Below, piece by piece: positions 1 through 11,310 of a stretch of 64,000 nucleotides of DNA. The notes under the pieces were generated by a model, which saw only the letters and a list, made by a program, of their open reading frames with translations, did no database searches and was not told where the DNA came from. This DNA is from Azadirachta indica. Its lineage: Eukaryota > Streptophyta > Magnoliopsida > Sapindales > Meliaceae. The number at the start of each line of letters is the position of its first letter. Position 1 is the stretch's first letter. Position numbers and translations under genes: made by a program. Location of the stretch: contig CM040442.1 of the NCBI GenBank assembly GCA_022749755.1, positions 631,408 through 695,407 of the forward strand, given 5' to 3'.

Positions 1-365
1 GATAATTATATTACAAAACGCAAACCTTTCAATTGAGTAAGATAATATTTTTTATTATTCTCATGTGCTCTTTTTTCTTCCCATAATATCAGTGCAAGCC
101 AATCTCACTTTTTTCTTTCTTTTATTTAAAGAACCTTAGATCATGTTTCCAGAATAAGATTTTTAAGTTCTGTAATTCATCCTCCCTACATTGTTAACGG
201 GCTAAATAATAGTTATAAATTTTCATAAATAAATAAATGCATTTTAATTATAAAATTTAAGAGTGAAGTTGCATGTGATGAATTTTGTACTCAAACCTGA
301 TGATATTTATTTGGTGGTTGGATTTCAACTGTTATATAAAAATTTTTTTTTTTGAAAAATTCAAA
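1..365. other. AT-rich sequence without a recognised gene
   Basis: I see no open frame with family resemblance and no RNA gene. The stretch is rich in A/T runs. It precedes a NAC remnant, so it may be decayed upstream sequence of that copy, but nothing in it proves this. Confidence 0.4.
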
Positions 366-1681
366 AATACAAGTGCACACACTCTTATGCCACTATTCAT
401 TGAATACATTGATGTCATGAACGGAGATGAAAAGCTAGTTACCACAAAGACGCCGTTGGCCTTCTACAAGAAAGATAAAAATCTGGTTAGCATAAGAAAA
501 CACCATGGCTACTGAAAAAGTGTATGCATGCTTGACCTGAAAAGCTATGGAAAAATGGGAATGGTAGGATAGCTTTTATGATTTTTAATTAACAACATAG
601 GAGTTATACTATGAATTATCATGACTTATGCGTTATACATGTATAATTTCATATATCTTTAATGTTATTTGATTTGCTTGTCAGATCCATTGGTCCTTTT
701 CGTGTTGTTTACTTGAATGATGATGGTCAAGCAAACTCGACATTGTGAAAGTGGAATTAGAAACGAATCCTGTGATGAGGGAAGTAAGCAAAGCTCAAAG
801 CCAGTTGAATATTAATAAAATTGCTAGCTTAGTATTTCAGGTAACGGAAAATGTAGTGCCTGGGTTTTTGTATATTCAGCTTGACAAAACTAACTATACA
901 TTTTACAATTTATATATGCAATACAGAACCTCTAGGACGGGTTAATTACAGCCTGTAAAAGGATAAAATCGTTTTACAATTGTACTGTACAACCTTCAGA
1001 AAAAACGGCTGCAATGTTGCACCTTTCTTGATCACAAATTGATTCCCGCGTGAGCTGTTCAGTGTACCTGTTGCCGCCTCTTTCTTTGTCCCTTACCGCA
1101 AGCTGTGTGTTTCCAGAGCAAAGAGTTGTGAGCTGGGCCTTTGCCTGGGCTTGTGTCTAGGCTGGATTGGATCTGAGTTAAAAGCCCACTACTTCCAACA
1201 AAGCCGAATATGTGGCGTTGGAATTTTCTGAGATGTCTGTTATTGCAGCATCATATTCTTTTCTTCCTCCAAATAGAAAACTAACCAAATCCACTTAGTC
1301 CTCGGAAGCGCCATTGCTGCTGGTATTCTAATCTTCATGTTTAAGAATGAAAATGATCTAGGAAATGCTTCTTGCTCTAATCCACAATTCTACTTCCCTA
1401 GTTCAAAACCTTATATTCCAAATGATTTTCTCAGTTTTTCTGAACCAGATCTAGGAACCAACCTAGGTTCGGCAAAGTACTGTCTTCTGAAACATGATTC
1501 AGGTCAGTCTCAACACTCGTTTATACATAGTTCGCTCAATGATCATCAGGGTCAGCTAAACCACTGTGAAAACCCTAACTCAGCTGTTGGTTCCTCGTCC
1601 AATACCATCACCATTAATGATTATTCAGAACCCTGCCTCGAACGAGCTTTTCAGTACGCCTGCTGGGCAATTTTCTTATAA
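366..1681 (+). pseudogene. NAC-domain gene remnant (NAC copy 1)
   Basis: A decayed NAC-like copy. Around 440-480 the frame reads TKTPLAFYKKDKN, matching the end of the NAM domain in the neighbouring copies (consensus TKTLVYYKNDQ). Around 683-740 a short frame (VVYLNDDGQ) resembles the third-exon start LCVVY of the better copies. At 1337-1681 a 114-residue frame rich in Asn, Ser, Pro and Phe looks like a NAC C-terminal region. The N-terminal part of the domain (FRP.DE..A.HYL) is not found upstream, and stops separate the pieces. Seen: the motif pieces in one order and orientation. Inferred: they belong to one dead gene. The C-terminal piece could be an unrelated chance frame. Confidence 0.5.
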
Positions 1682-1989
1682 CGTTGACTACTTCCGGTGA
1701 GTGGTGTTTGTACAAGGCCGGCGACTTCATCGGTTATTGCGTTTACAATTTTTCAGTTATGTTGACCTGGAATTTCGTGTCCATGTAGGCTCCGACTGTA
1801 TTAATTAACATGGATCAAATGAATAGCAGCAGCCCAAGTCTGATGGCCCAAGTGATCAGATTGTCCAGTTCCAGCAAGATACTGACTCGGCAATGATATG
1901 GAACTCGTGTCAGCAAAATCCAGCCGGAATAAATAACTCCGATCACTTTGCAACCATTCAATTACGAACCATATCAGCTAACTGCAGGC

Positions 1990-3630
1990 AACAGGTAAGC
2001 GCTAAAACTTATATACATACATCACACCGGTTATTCTGAATTGCTCATTCCTCACTCAGCACCGCAAAAACATACACTTAGAATACAATTTATATCTCCT
2101 GGTATTACCAAAAAATTTATTAGTGTATGATGATTGTTAGCTTAACATGGCCTGAGCTTTGAGTTCCGTGAAAAATTTTTGTGTTATATATTTTAGGAGA
2201 TGCATGAGATTGTGGATTACTCTACTGCGAGGATTGGCTAATAATTAAAAAGGGACCGTATCATCAATCGCTGTGTCGGGCCATTTCATTAAGTAATTTT
2301 GCTTCAGTAAACAGAACAAAAATCTTGAGAGTCGTCAATGTCTATGAGTTAGTGTGTTGATTCCAGTTTGTGAATAAGGGGGATTTCTTGATCTTGTAAC
2401 GTTAGCTACAGAATATCCAAATATCGTGGCTGTGAAAAAGGGTGATTTGCTCTTGTCAATTGAAAATTCAAACTCCTTATGTTTATTGACATCATTTGTA
2501 GTGCTCATCAATATGGTAAATCTAAAAGAATTACATTCAAAGAAGCTGAAATCAAATCCAAAAAGTCCCTTAAAATTAGCCATTCCAAATGATTTCAGAT
2601 ACTTCCTCGCAACAATAGCCTCATATACTGTAATGCTATTAATTGTGAATGCCTTGACTGGATAATTTAGATTGATATATGAACTATCCATTAGGATTTA
2701 ATTTTCACAGAAAGCACCTTTGTCCATCAATAGTCTTCATGTGGCAATTTTTCTATATATGTTGCTTGAGCATCTAGGAAATGTTTCCTGCTTTTTGTAC
2801 TAGCATTTTGCCTTTTTTTTTTTTTTGGTGAGTTAAAGGCTCCCATTATATCCTCCCTAATTGGATGTCGTCTCTTCATTTTCTTTCGTCAATAAATTTT
2901 CTTTGGTTCCGTTGAGATTCTTTAAAAAAGATCCTCAATTTTACTTTGGCTCAAGTACCATGCTATGGCTAGCTCTTGAAAGATTATTCCACAATAGTGC
3001 CTTCAGGTTGCTCTTGTATTTCTTTTTCTCATATTTTTATATGTATCATTTTTCTCTTAAAAACAAAAGAGAAAAAAAAAAAAGATTATTCCACAATAGT
3101 AGTAAAATAAAAGACCCGATACCTTATTCTTTTGCAATGCATGTGTAATGGTTAGTAGTTGAAGAGTCATCTTTTAAAAAGATTCATGGCCATTCAGCAA
3201 TAGTATATATACTTATTTGTTTTATTGTCATCCAGCTAGCTCGCTTTGGTCATCAATAGTTATTTCATCACAAGATTCTTTTTCACTCTGACACTTTAAT
3301 TAATCTGCTACAATTATACACTGTTATTAATTTAAACGACTTTATGTTGCTTCTAGTAATCAGTCTGATATTCATGTGTACTTAATCAAACGAATATCAA
3401 GCTGAAGATTATAGAAAATTAGCCAAGATTAAGTAACAGACAATAATAAACACAAGGCCCAAATAAAAGAGTAAACCCCATAAAGGGCTAGAAATCCCTT
3501 ATTGATCGTAATCCACCCACTCGTCTTAGCTATAGTGAGTTAAATGCAAACATTAAAAGCAATATAACACGCATGTAGCATTTTTATTTTATTTTATTCT
3601 CTCCCGCATTCTAATTAAGTATAATATAGT
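1990..3630. other. Intergenic, no recognised gene
   Basis: Low-complexity intergenic DNA with T runs (about 2812-2826) and A runs (about 3069-3082). A 20-bp sequence, AAAGATTATTCCACAATAGT, occurs twice (about 2979 and 3084). A 79-residue frame at 2426-2665 (+) with a hydrophobic C-terminus ends near a second frame on the opposite strand. I recognise no family in either. Confidence 0.35.
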
Positions 3631-4090
3631 TTAGTCATCATTGACATCACTCTTCCTTCCAGGTTTGTAGTAAACAGCGCAAAGTGCCCATTGAGGTAAC
3701 TGCATTGAAAAACAAATATATACAATTAGAAATCATTATAAAATTTGATAAAAATAACTAATGATTTGTATATTATATGTAACTTATTTCATTTTGATTT
3801 GATAGCGTATACTCCTTCATAAGCCATTGAGTTTTCTCTGTAAATGTTCTATAGTAAACAAAAGATATTTCTTTAAAAATTGACTTTTCATCTTCGCCTT
3901 CAATATTAACAAGACTTTTTGCTATTATTTTCCAAGATACTCGACTTGGAATTTGTCCGTTGATAACCTCTTCATTATTTGGATACTTTTTTTTTAAGTG
4001 TATTAAGAAGTACTTTTTCTCGTTACCAGAATCAATTGCTAAATCTGCATTTAAATCTGCATTGCATTTCATGACATATTTAGAAAACAA
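3631..4090 (-). pseudogene. Partial NAC-domain gene (NAC copy 2)
   Basis: On the minus strand a frame ending near 3775 carries the C-terminal half of a NAM domain: KKYFLIHLKKKYPN, then VSWKIIAKS in the position of FWRKTGK, then FVYYRTFTEKTQWLMKEYTL, which matches TLVYYKNDQ..KTQWLMKEYML in the 17.7-kb copy. After a short intron an acceptor at 3700/3701 opens a last exon (3699-3631) reading LCAVYYK and ending in an acidic tail, parallel to LCVVY in the 8.1-kb and 21.8-kb copies. No first exon with the FRP.DE motif is visible upstream, so the copy is 5'-truncated or its first exon has decayed. The donor after MKEYTLSNQ is weak. Confidence 0.55.
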
Positions 4091-4499
4091 TTTATTGAGT
4101 TCTTTTCAAAAATTTCACTTTTGTCCCTTGTATTTTGGAAAATATACACTTTAGTCACTTTTTAGGAAATTAACACATATCTCCCCTAAGACTTGGAAAA
4201 CCACACTCAGATGTATAGAATATTTAGGGAGCTCCCTGAGTTTAGCTTGAGGGATTTAGGGCACGCTTAATACTCTCAAACTATCTTAAGATTTGTTTCT
4301 TTCATTGAATAAAAACTGGAAATAAGAGAAAAATAATACTTGAAGTGGCTCATTAATATTTGATGTATAAATTTCTGTATCTCGATTTTTTATGTGTAAT
4401 ATTGTCTGTCGCAATATTTAATATGATTTTGACACAATTTTTTAAGGGCAACATTTATTGTTGTCAATCTCTATAATTTGTACACTGTTCGGTTAAGTG

Positions 4500-4930
4500 A
4501 AGTAAAATGATTATGAATTTTTACGTGGTCAAGATGGAAGCAGCTCTCCACTCGTTACAACCAGCCCAAAAAGACAAAAGCAAAGATGTACAACACCTCT
4601 ACTGTAACAACAACTGCAATGATCAAACGTCCAACAATGAGAATAACAGCAAATGCATATTTTATGGTGATGGCAGCATTGTACAGTTAGATTAATATAA
4701 AGCAAGAACACACAATGTATATTAGGGTTACCAGAGCCTAGCCTGGATTGCTTCATATAAAAAATGCAAATTCGTAATACATAGATCATTTCTAGCAAAT
4801 TCTTAACTTGGTATCAGAGCTATATGGCCTCAGGCACCAACACCAACGCATCTTCCTTGAACCGAACAAACATCATCAACACCACCTTTTTCTTTGTTGC
4901 ACCTATATATAAAGCTCACAAACACCAATT
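4500..4930 (+). mobile_element. Copia-type LTR end with PBS and gag start (remnant)
   Basis: TGGTATCAGAGC at 4809-4820 is the classical primer-binding site complementary to plant initiator-Met tRNA. Four bases later an ATG (4824) opens a frame beginning MASGTNTNAS, typical of a copia gag start. It is lost after about 45 codons. The sequence before the PBS should be the 5' LTR, but no second LTR is visible nearby, so its left border is unknown. The remainder of the element is missing. Confidence 0.55.
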
Positions 4931-5261
4931 TTTATAAGTCTTCAGAATTATAGTCAATTTATGAAATTCCCCCTTCCCCTCCGATGGAATAATATGATAG
5001 ATCATATGTGGTTTTAATTTGCTTCTCAGAAATGGCAGTGGGGTTCCAATATTTTGAGATTCTACACAAACACAAACCAAAATGAGATTTTTTCCCCAAG
5101 TGATTTGTCTTTTTGATGGAGAAATCACCACCAGGATGGGCCGTGAACCAACCATGAATTCATTAATTCAAGTTACAATTATAACCAAATTGTGTTTCTG
5201 CTGGCTGAAACCACTAAGCTAGAATAAGAATACTATCAATATGTGCATTTATTTGAAGGCA

Positions 5262-6083
5262 AATCATATATCATCCTCAATTTACTGCTTCAATGACATT
5301 TACACCTCCATTTTAAAAATAATTATCAAACACATCTATTTTATTAACTTTTTCATTAAAATTAATTTCTATTTCAATGTTGATTAATTTAATGATAAAA
5401 ATACCTTTTTAATTTTTATTTGACCAATATAATGACATAAATATTCTTTTTTAATTTTATTTTTAATTTTTTACCCTAATCTACAATTGAAACAATACTC
5501 ATATATTAGCAAATAGTAATTCTAAATTCATTAAATGGTAAGAAAAATAGTCAAATAATATAAAAATAATTAAAAATAATAGTATTTGTTAAAAAAATTA
5601 AATATATGTTGAAAAGTTTACCTTGGATATAAAAATATCATTATTTTTAATTATTTTTATATTATTCGACTTTGTTCCTTGTCACTTAGTGAATTTTTTA
5701 ATTATTAATTAGGGTAAAAAAAAAAAAAAAAAAAAAGAAAAGATGAAAACTTTAAAACCAAAAAAAAAAATGATGGAAACTTTAAAGTCAAAAATCAAAA
5801 AAGAAAAGGTGAAAATTTTAAAATAAAAATAAAAAAGAATTGAAAATAAATTAAACTTTAATTTTTTTATTGAAATTAAATTATCTTATCTTCATATAAC
5901 TAATTTATTTAATTAAAAAAATCAACTAAAAATTATTAAAAAGGTATTTGTGGCATTATATTGGTCAAATAAAGGTTAAAAGAATATTTTCGTTATCAAA
6001 CTATTCAACATTGAGTAGATAGTTAATTTTAATAGAAAAAGTTAATAGAAAGGGTATGTTTGACATTTATTTTCGAAACAGTA
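5262..6083. mobile_element. Foldback/MITE-like element, copy A
   Basis: The two halves are imperfect inverted copies of each other. The left edge (ACATTTACACC...AATAATTATCAAACACATC, 5295-5337) is mirrored by the right edge near 6045-6090, and the AT-rich interior also mirrors, with an 'AATTAGGGTAAAA' type turn near 5470 and 5710. It is extremely AT-rich and has no coding frame. A second copy of the same design lies at 7075-8050. Clear target-site duplications could not be read because the ends have decayed. Confidence 0.55.
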
Positions 6084-7070
6084 TAAATGGCAATGGGGCA
6101 GGTTCAGGGTGAGGTTTGCTATCCCTGAACTTGACCCTACCTCGATTTGAAAGAAACAGGATCAGAGCCAACCCACCCCTGTTTTTAACCTGCCCAACCC
6201 ATCCCCAACCTGCCCCATTTGATCCTATTTGACCAAATTTTTTTAAATTTTAATTTAATTTTATCTTTATAATATTTTTAAGAATAATTATTTTTCAATG
6301 AGAAATCCAATTTATTTTTTTATCTTTTCTTCTTTTATTCTTTTTCCCACAAATCTAATCATACATATATTGATGAAAATTACATTTAAACACTTTTAAG
6401 TTGTTTGTAATTTATGATGAACATTAATTAAAGATTAATTTTAAAATTCTCAATATACTGTAAACTTTTAACCACTTCTTCTAAAAATTAAATAATAAAA
6501 ATAAAATGAAATGAAATCCTAACAAATAATTATGAAATAATATCTAGCAAATTAAATACTCTAATTCTAAAAAAAAATACAAAACCATACAAGAATATTA
6601 CAATAGTAATATTCCAAATAAAAAACACAAAACTCAAATATTCCACAATATCTTTAACTTTCTTCATCATCTTACAAAAAATTAAAAAGGAAAAGTTAAA
6701 AATTTTATTAAAATCATATTCAAAAACTATTCTTGAAATTTAATTATTATATACAATCTTTTTTTTTATGGTGAAATATATATATACATATATATACATA
6801 TACAGGTTAATAGGGTGGGGCGGGTTGAAACGAATAATCTTTCAACTCACCCCAATAATCAAATGGGTTGGGTTTTCTAACCATGAACCCAACCCTAAAC
6901 CTATTTTCTGCCTAAAATTAAACCCCATCCAACCTCAAATGAGACTGGTCGGGTCAGGTCGGGTCTGAGTTCCACAAGTTTGGAGATTTTTACTATTTAT
7001 ATGAAGTAAGAATGTAGATATCATTCAAACAATAAAGTTGGGATCTATACGTCATTTATCCTTTATTTTA
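6084..7070. repeat. GGGGCGGGTT-type repeat block between the two foldback elements
   Basis: GC-richer tracts such as AATGGGGCAGGTTCAGG (about 6092) and GGGTGGGGCGGGTTG (about 6808), with inverted counterparts (CAACCTGCCCCATTTG near 6208, CCCCATCCAACCTC near 6922), flank an AT-rich core. The direct and inverted arrays of GGGGC/GGGTT words are typical of ends of plant foldback or Mutator-like elements. It may be a third element sandwiched between copies A and B. No coding frame is recognised. Confidence 0.4.
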
Positions 7071-7074
7071 GGGT

Positions 7075-8055
7075 AAATGACATCTGGACCCTAATTTATT
7101 TGTTTGGTATTTCGAAAATAATTATCAAATATACCTCTTTTGTTAACTTTTTTTGTTAAAATTAACTATTGATTAGTTTAATAACAGAAATATTCTTAAT
7201 TTTATTTAACTAATATAATGATATAAATACTCTTTTTACAATTTTTAGTTGATTTTTTTAATTAAATATATTAGTTATATGAAGACAGTTTTATTTCAAC
7301 TAAAAAATTAAAAGTTTAGTTTATTTTCAATTCTATTTTTTCATTTTTTATTTAGAAGTTTCCATCACTCTTTTTTTTTGATTTTTTATTTTAAAGATTC
7401 CTCGATTTTTTAATTTTTAATTTTAAAGTTTCCATCTTTTCTTTATTTTTTATTTTCCATCCTAATCCATAATCGAAACAATACTTATATATTAGGATAG
7501 TAATCATAAATTCACTATGATAAGTAAAATAGTTAAATAATATAAAATTAATTAACAACAATAATATTTTTACATCTAAGGTGAAAATTTTTAATATATA
7601 TTCAATTTTCTTGCAATAAATACCATAATTTTAATTTTTTTTATGTTGTTTGACTATTTTTCTTGTTACTTATTGAATTTATAATTATTTTTTACTAAAA
7701 TATGAGTGTTGTTTCAATTGTAGAGTAGGGTAAAAAATGAAAAATAAAAATTGAACAAAAAAGTAGAAACTTTAAAGTTAAAAATAAAAAAGGTAAAAAT
7801 TTTTAAAATAAAAAATAGAATTGAAAATAAATTAAACATTTACTTTCTTAATTAAAATTAAATTGTTTTCATATGATTAATTCATTTAACTAAAAAAATT
7901 AATTAAAAAATTATAAAAAAATATTTATATTAGTTAAATAAAGATTATAAGAGTATTTTTGTCATTGAACCAGTCGCCATGAATTAATAATTAATTTTAA
8001 CCAAAAAAAAAGTTTACAAAAAGGATAATTATTTTCGAAGTGTGGTATAGATATC
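7075..8055. mobile_element. Foldback/MITE-like element, copy B
   Basis: Same design as 5262-6083. The left edge (TTCGAAAATAATTATCAAATATACC) is mirrored by the right edge near 8000-8045 (GGATAATTATTTTCGAAG), and the halves mirror through an AT-rich interior turning near 7600. It ends only about 45 bp before the ATG of the NAC gene at 8100, so the element supplies that gene's upstream region. No coding frame. Confidence 0.55.
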
Positions 8056-8099
8056 GTTACAATAAAATGGGATTCCAGTAAGCCACTGTTGAAATATTG

Positions 8100-9144
8100 A
8101 TGGAAAGAGTTTCAGACACGCAAGCTTCGACGATGAAAATATTGATGTACGATGAAGAAAACGAATTAGCAGTAAATAGTAGCAATAATCACATGCAGAT
8201 GAATCAGAATCCAGAATCTTTACTTGCGGCTAATGATTCTGGGAAAGGCGCACAGGCTTTTGGTGTTAGATTCAAGCCAAGCGATGAATTGCTCGCAAGT
8301 CATTACCTTGCTGGGAAGGTGGCTGCTAGTACTGATGGGTATGTTTTTCAGCAAATCAAAGATGTAGATGTCTATGAGCATGAACCTTCAAAGCTGTCAG
8401 GTACAAGCTAAGCATTATTTTTTATCAAATATTTTCGAAAATTTTATTACGAACAAGCAATATTGATATGTATATATATATATGTATATTTATCAAATGT
8501 TCAGGTTTTGCACATGATTTCGGTCAAGGGAAAATGTACTTCTTTACAACCTTGCAAATGAAATACCGAAATGGAACAAATGTTAGCAGATTAGCCCCAG
8601 GTGGATTTTGGAGGAAAACTGGGAAGGTCTCTGATATTAAAGAGAAAGATCGAAAGCTAATCGCTTCGAAGACTTCACTGGCCTACTACAAAAATGACCA
8701 AAACTCTGTTAAGCCCCTGAAGGAGTATATGCGTCGCGATAATGAATACAAAATGGTAGGTTATACTTTTGTGAAGTGTACTTAATATCTACAAAATGGT
8801 AGGTTATACTTTTGTGAAGTGTACTTAATATCTACAAAATTTTTCTTTGGTATGACATTTTTTTTCATGTTTCTGAATGTTTGCAGTTATCCTCTTTGAC
8901 GCTCTGTGTCGTTTATAACATGCAAAAACATTGTGAGGCCGAAATCGAATGCTATGATAACAAGAACAAGCAAGGTTCACTTCCGGGGAATGTGGAGGGA
9001 TCTGAGAGAAACGACAAGCGAAAGCATTGTGAGACTGAAATCGAATGGTATGACAACAAGAACAAGCAAAGTTCACTTCCTGTAACTGTGGACGGATCTT
9101 CTCCCATTTTTGCTGCAGCTTCTTCACATTCCTTGCTTCCTTGA
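8100..9144 (+). CDS. Divergent NAC-domain protein (NAC copy 3), three exons
   Basis: Gene model join(8100..8400, 8505..8755, 8887..9144), 269 aa, with GT-AG introns that keep phase. NAC proteins are plant-specific DNA-binding transcription factors. Exon 1 has a 55-residue acidic leader, then FGVRFKPSDELLASHYLAGKV (subdomain A, usually FRFHPTDEELV.YYL) and DVDVYEHEPSKL (subdomain B). Exon 2 has MYFFTTLQMKY, GGFWRKTGK (subdomain C core, usually GYWKATGKD) and SLAYYKND..SVKPLKEYM (subdomain D, usually WVMHEYRL). Exon 3 begins LSSLTLCVVYN and holds a roughly 30-residue tandem duplication, HCE.EIE.YDNKNKQ. The ATG at 8100 is the first in frame after a stop-containing upstream region. Trp of subdomain D is replaced. 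Nuclear DNA binding is inferred from the family. The protein is short after the domain, and frames at 9110-9455 suggest a longer ancestral tail lost by frameshift. Confidence 0.75.
8748..8833 (+). repeat. 43-bp perfect tandem duplication across a splice donor
   Basis: The unit at 8748-8790 is repeated exactly at 8791-8833, followed by a 7-bp partial third copy. Each unit holds the exon-2 donor context AAAATG|GTAGGT. Using the first donor (8755/8756) keeps phase with exon 3. Using the second would add 43 bp and a stop codon. Confidence 0.9.
8924..9090 (+). repeat. In-frame tandem duplication inside NAC copy 3 exon 3
   Basis: Two consecutive units starting AARCATTGTGAG encode K.HCE.EIE.YDNKNKQ.SLP (about 8925-8985 and 9017-9080), separated by a divergent linker. 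The copies differ at several bases, so the duplication is not brand new, and the frame has been kept. Confidence 0.7.
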
Positions 9145-9475
9145 GCAGGACTACAATCTAGACTTCTGTCCACAAAATCATATTATGTCCTGCGCTGATA
9201 ATTCTGCTAATTTTCCAAGAAAGCGCCATCGCCCATGCTCTGACCTTCATGGAGTATTTTATGCTGGTGTTTCTAAATCCTCCAACGAGAATTAGAGTAA
9301 CGAATCAAGCTCAAAACCCTGCTGCTAATCTTGAAAGCGAGGTTGCCGTTGACATTCCATTTGCCAAATCTGACCAAAATATGCTAAATTCGGGGATGGA
9401 ACCTTGGGGTAGCACGTGTTCAACTGTGCAGAATCCAGATCATTATCTTGAATAAGATCCAGAAAATATCCTAAA
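9145..9475 (+). pseudogene. Former C-terminal coding tail of NAC copy 3
   Basis: Beyond the stop at 9144, another frame reads on from about 9140 (LEQDYNLDFCPQN...) to 9295, then a third frame continues (VTNQAQNPAANLESE...) to 9455. Composition (Asn, Ser, Pro, acidic) is that of a NAC activation region. The simplest reading is two indels that truncated an originally about 100-residue longer C-terminus. It could also be 3' UTR with chance frames. Confidence 0.4.
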
Positions 9476-9999
9476 TTTCGAAACGGTCAAAATCTTGGTC
9501 CAAGCATGAACCCTGACGGCAACGACGATAGGGTCTTGTCCCTTTATGATCACTTTTCCGCTTACCGGTGGTAGTTGTTGGTGCTGGTGCATCTGCATGC
9601 CCGTCAACTTCATTTTCCTTTTGTATCAGGCTTGAATCTTATGTTTATGTTGGCTCGGTTGGCTTGGCCAGATTTCATTGATATAATGACTTCTCTTAAT
9701 CACGTTTTATGTTTGTCCTTTCTTTTTTAGTATTTATAACAATAAATGAATTGACAATTATGTTTTTCAAAATTCTTATCTTTCTTAATTGCAAAACTCA
9801 CAGCACAATACATCCATGGTGAAAGAAATGTCCAATTTGTTTACGATTGTAATGTGGAAAAGCAAGTGAGCAGCGAGCTTTGAATATAGGATCAATTTGT
9901 CTCCATTATCCTCACATGCTTAGAAAGCGGCGAAATCAAACAGGATTGATTTTTAATTTTGTAATATGCCTTTTAAGAATATACATGAAAATTCGGATA

Positions 10000-10495
10000 T
10001 TTACACTGTTGACATGGGATTTGTTATCAAGTAAAGAGGGATAGGTTGGGAGCTAGTCTTGGCTTTCTGCCCTGGTCGAAAGGAAAAGTACCATTTTTTA
10101 AATAAATCCCAAGAAATTTAAGTAGCAAATTGTTTAAAATTTTTAATACAATATTAAGGAATAAATTAAAAGGAAGGCTTTCAACAATTTTATGAAGCAC
10201 CGACTTTAGATTACATTTTTTTTTCTCTTTAAAATATATAGAAGTTTTTCTACATAAAGTCTTTCTTTCCACACCGACCAATCATTAAAAGAAGTCTTTT
10301 TTATTAAAAAAGAATAGAAATGAAATTTCCATGGCCAGACATGTAGCAAGTTTTTATAATGATAGTGTAAGAAGTAGGGCATTGCTGTTAACAATCGTGA
10401 CTGAGAAGCATTACGTAAACTTCTTGCAATGGTAGTTTTCTTTCTCTGGAGGTTATGTTAACGACCACTGTGTCATAATCAGGACCCAAACCCTC
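10000..10495 (-). pseudogene. Copia gag fragment, 3' part (split by the gypsy insertion)
   Basis: Reading leftwards from 10495 the minus strand encodes a gag stretch with a LGPDYD motif followed by VVNITS and LPLQEVYVMLL, typical of the C-terminal part of the copia gag (UBN2) domain. It breaks at a stop near 10390, and the sequence to about 10000 shows only degenerate frames. It is the direct continuation of the fragment at 15734-16280: the gypsy element sits between them with a 5-bp duplication, and the frame resumes correctly across the site. Confidence 0.7.
10491..10495 (-). repeat. Target-site duplication of the gypsy element (left copy)
   Basis: CCCTC immediately left of the LTR start TGATGC. 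The same five bases are found immediately right of the other LTR at 15734-15738. Five bp is the usual duplication length for LTR retrotransposons. Confidence 0.8.
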
Positions 10496-10798
10496 TGATG
10501 CAATAGACCTGAAGAAGAACATAAAACACAAGAGATAAAGTAATATACTCTTGGCTCACAAGCACAAAGTAATCTTAGGTCAACAGAACAGAATGACGGC
10601 TCCTTCACCAAAATGAGAAACATAATATACCTTGATGGGTTAAGCCAACGTAGCAAACATCACAAAAAGAAAGTAAATAAACCAAATAGAAATAAAAATA
10701 ATTTAAAGTGTTTAAAACGACAACAAATGTATTCAAACGACACAACTAAGTATTAACAATATTAAAGATTGCCAATGATGGACTTCACCGTTACACTA
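10496..10798 (-). repeat. 3' LTR of the gypsy element
   Basis: Aligns along its length with 15425-15733. Both begin TGATGCA on the plus strand and end CACTA, and both share the block GAATGACGGCTCCTTCA. Small indels separate them (303 against 309 bp). Confidence 0.8.
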
Positions 10799-11118
10799 AT
10801 TTCCCCCAGCTTAAGAAGGGCTTGTATCCAAGTCTTTAACAGTAGTTGGAGCATCATCAAGTGGGTAATATTCAAAAAGATCAAACAAATTGAATGTAGC
10901 AGAGATCCTAAGGTTAGGTGGAAGGCTAATCACATATGCATTGTCGCCAATCTTATGTTTGACGTGAAATGGCCTAATCTTTTTGGCTTGTAGTTTGTGA
11001 TAAGTTCCACTAGGGAACCTATGTTTTCAAAGGTGCACCATTACAAGATCCCCCTTTTGAAAGCTTTTGAAACGGCGATGCTTATCTGCAGCAAATTTGT
11101 AATTGGCATTTGCTTGCT

Positions 11119-11310
11119 TTAAGTGTTGTCCTTATGAACCTGTACAATATGATCAGCTAGCCGGGCAGTAGTCTCACTCTTTGGCTTTGGGAGTGAAATA
11201 AGATCGACTGAGTGGTTCGGGACTTTTATATAGACAATAACAAAAGGACGTTTACTAATAGATTGGTTGAGCATGTTATTGTAAGCAAACTCGGCTTGTG
11301 GTAGAGTCAA
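11119..11310 (-). pseudogene. Gypsy integrase, C-terminal part
   Basis: The minus-strand frame carries LPQAEFAYNNMLNQS, then the PF.IVY motif and a DLISLP stretch, which match the end of plant Ty3/gypsy integrases (core end before the chromatin-binding tail). The surrounding 11.3-12.8 kb continues pol in broken frames. It cannot make a working enzyme. Confidence 0.7.

Noticed and set aside
2335..2691. Overlapping frames on both strands near 2.4-2.7 kb
   Set aside because: Neither shows a family motif or exon structure. One is the shadow of the other and neither can be supported as a gene.
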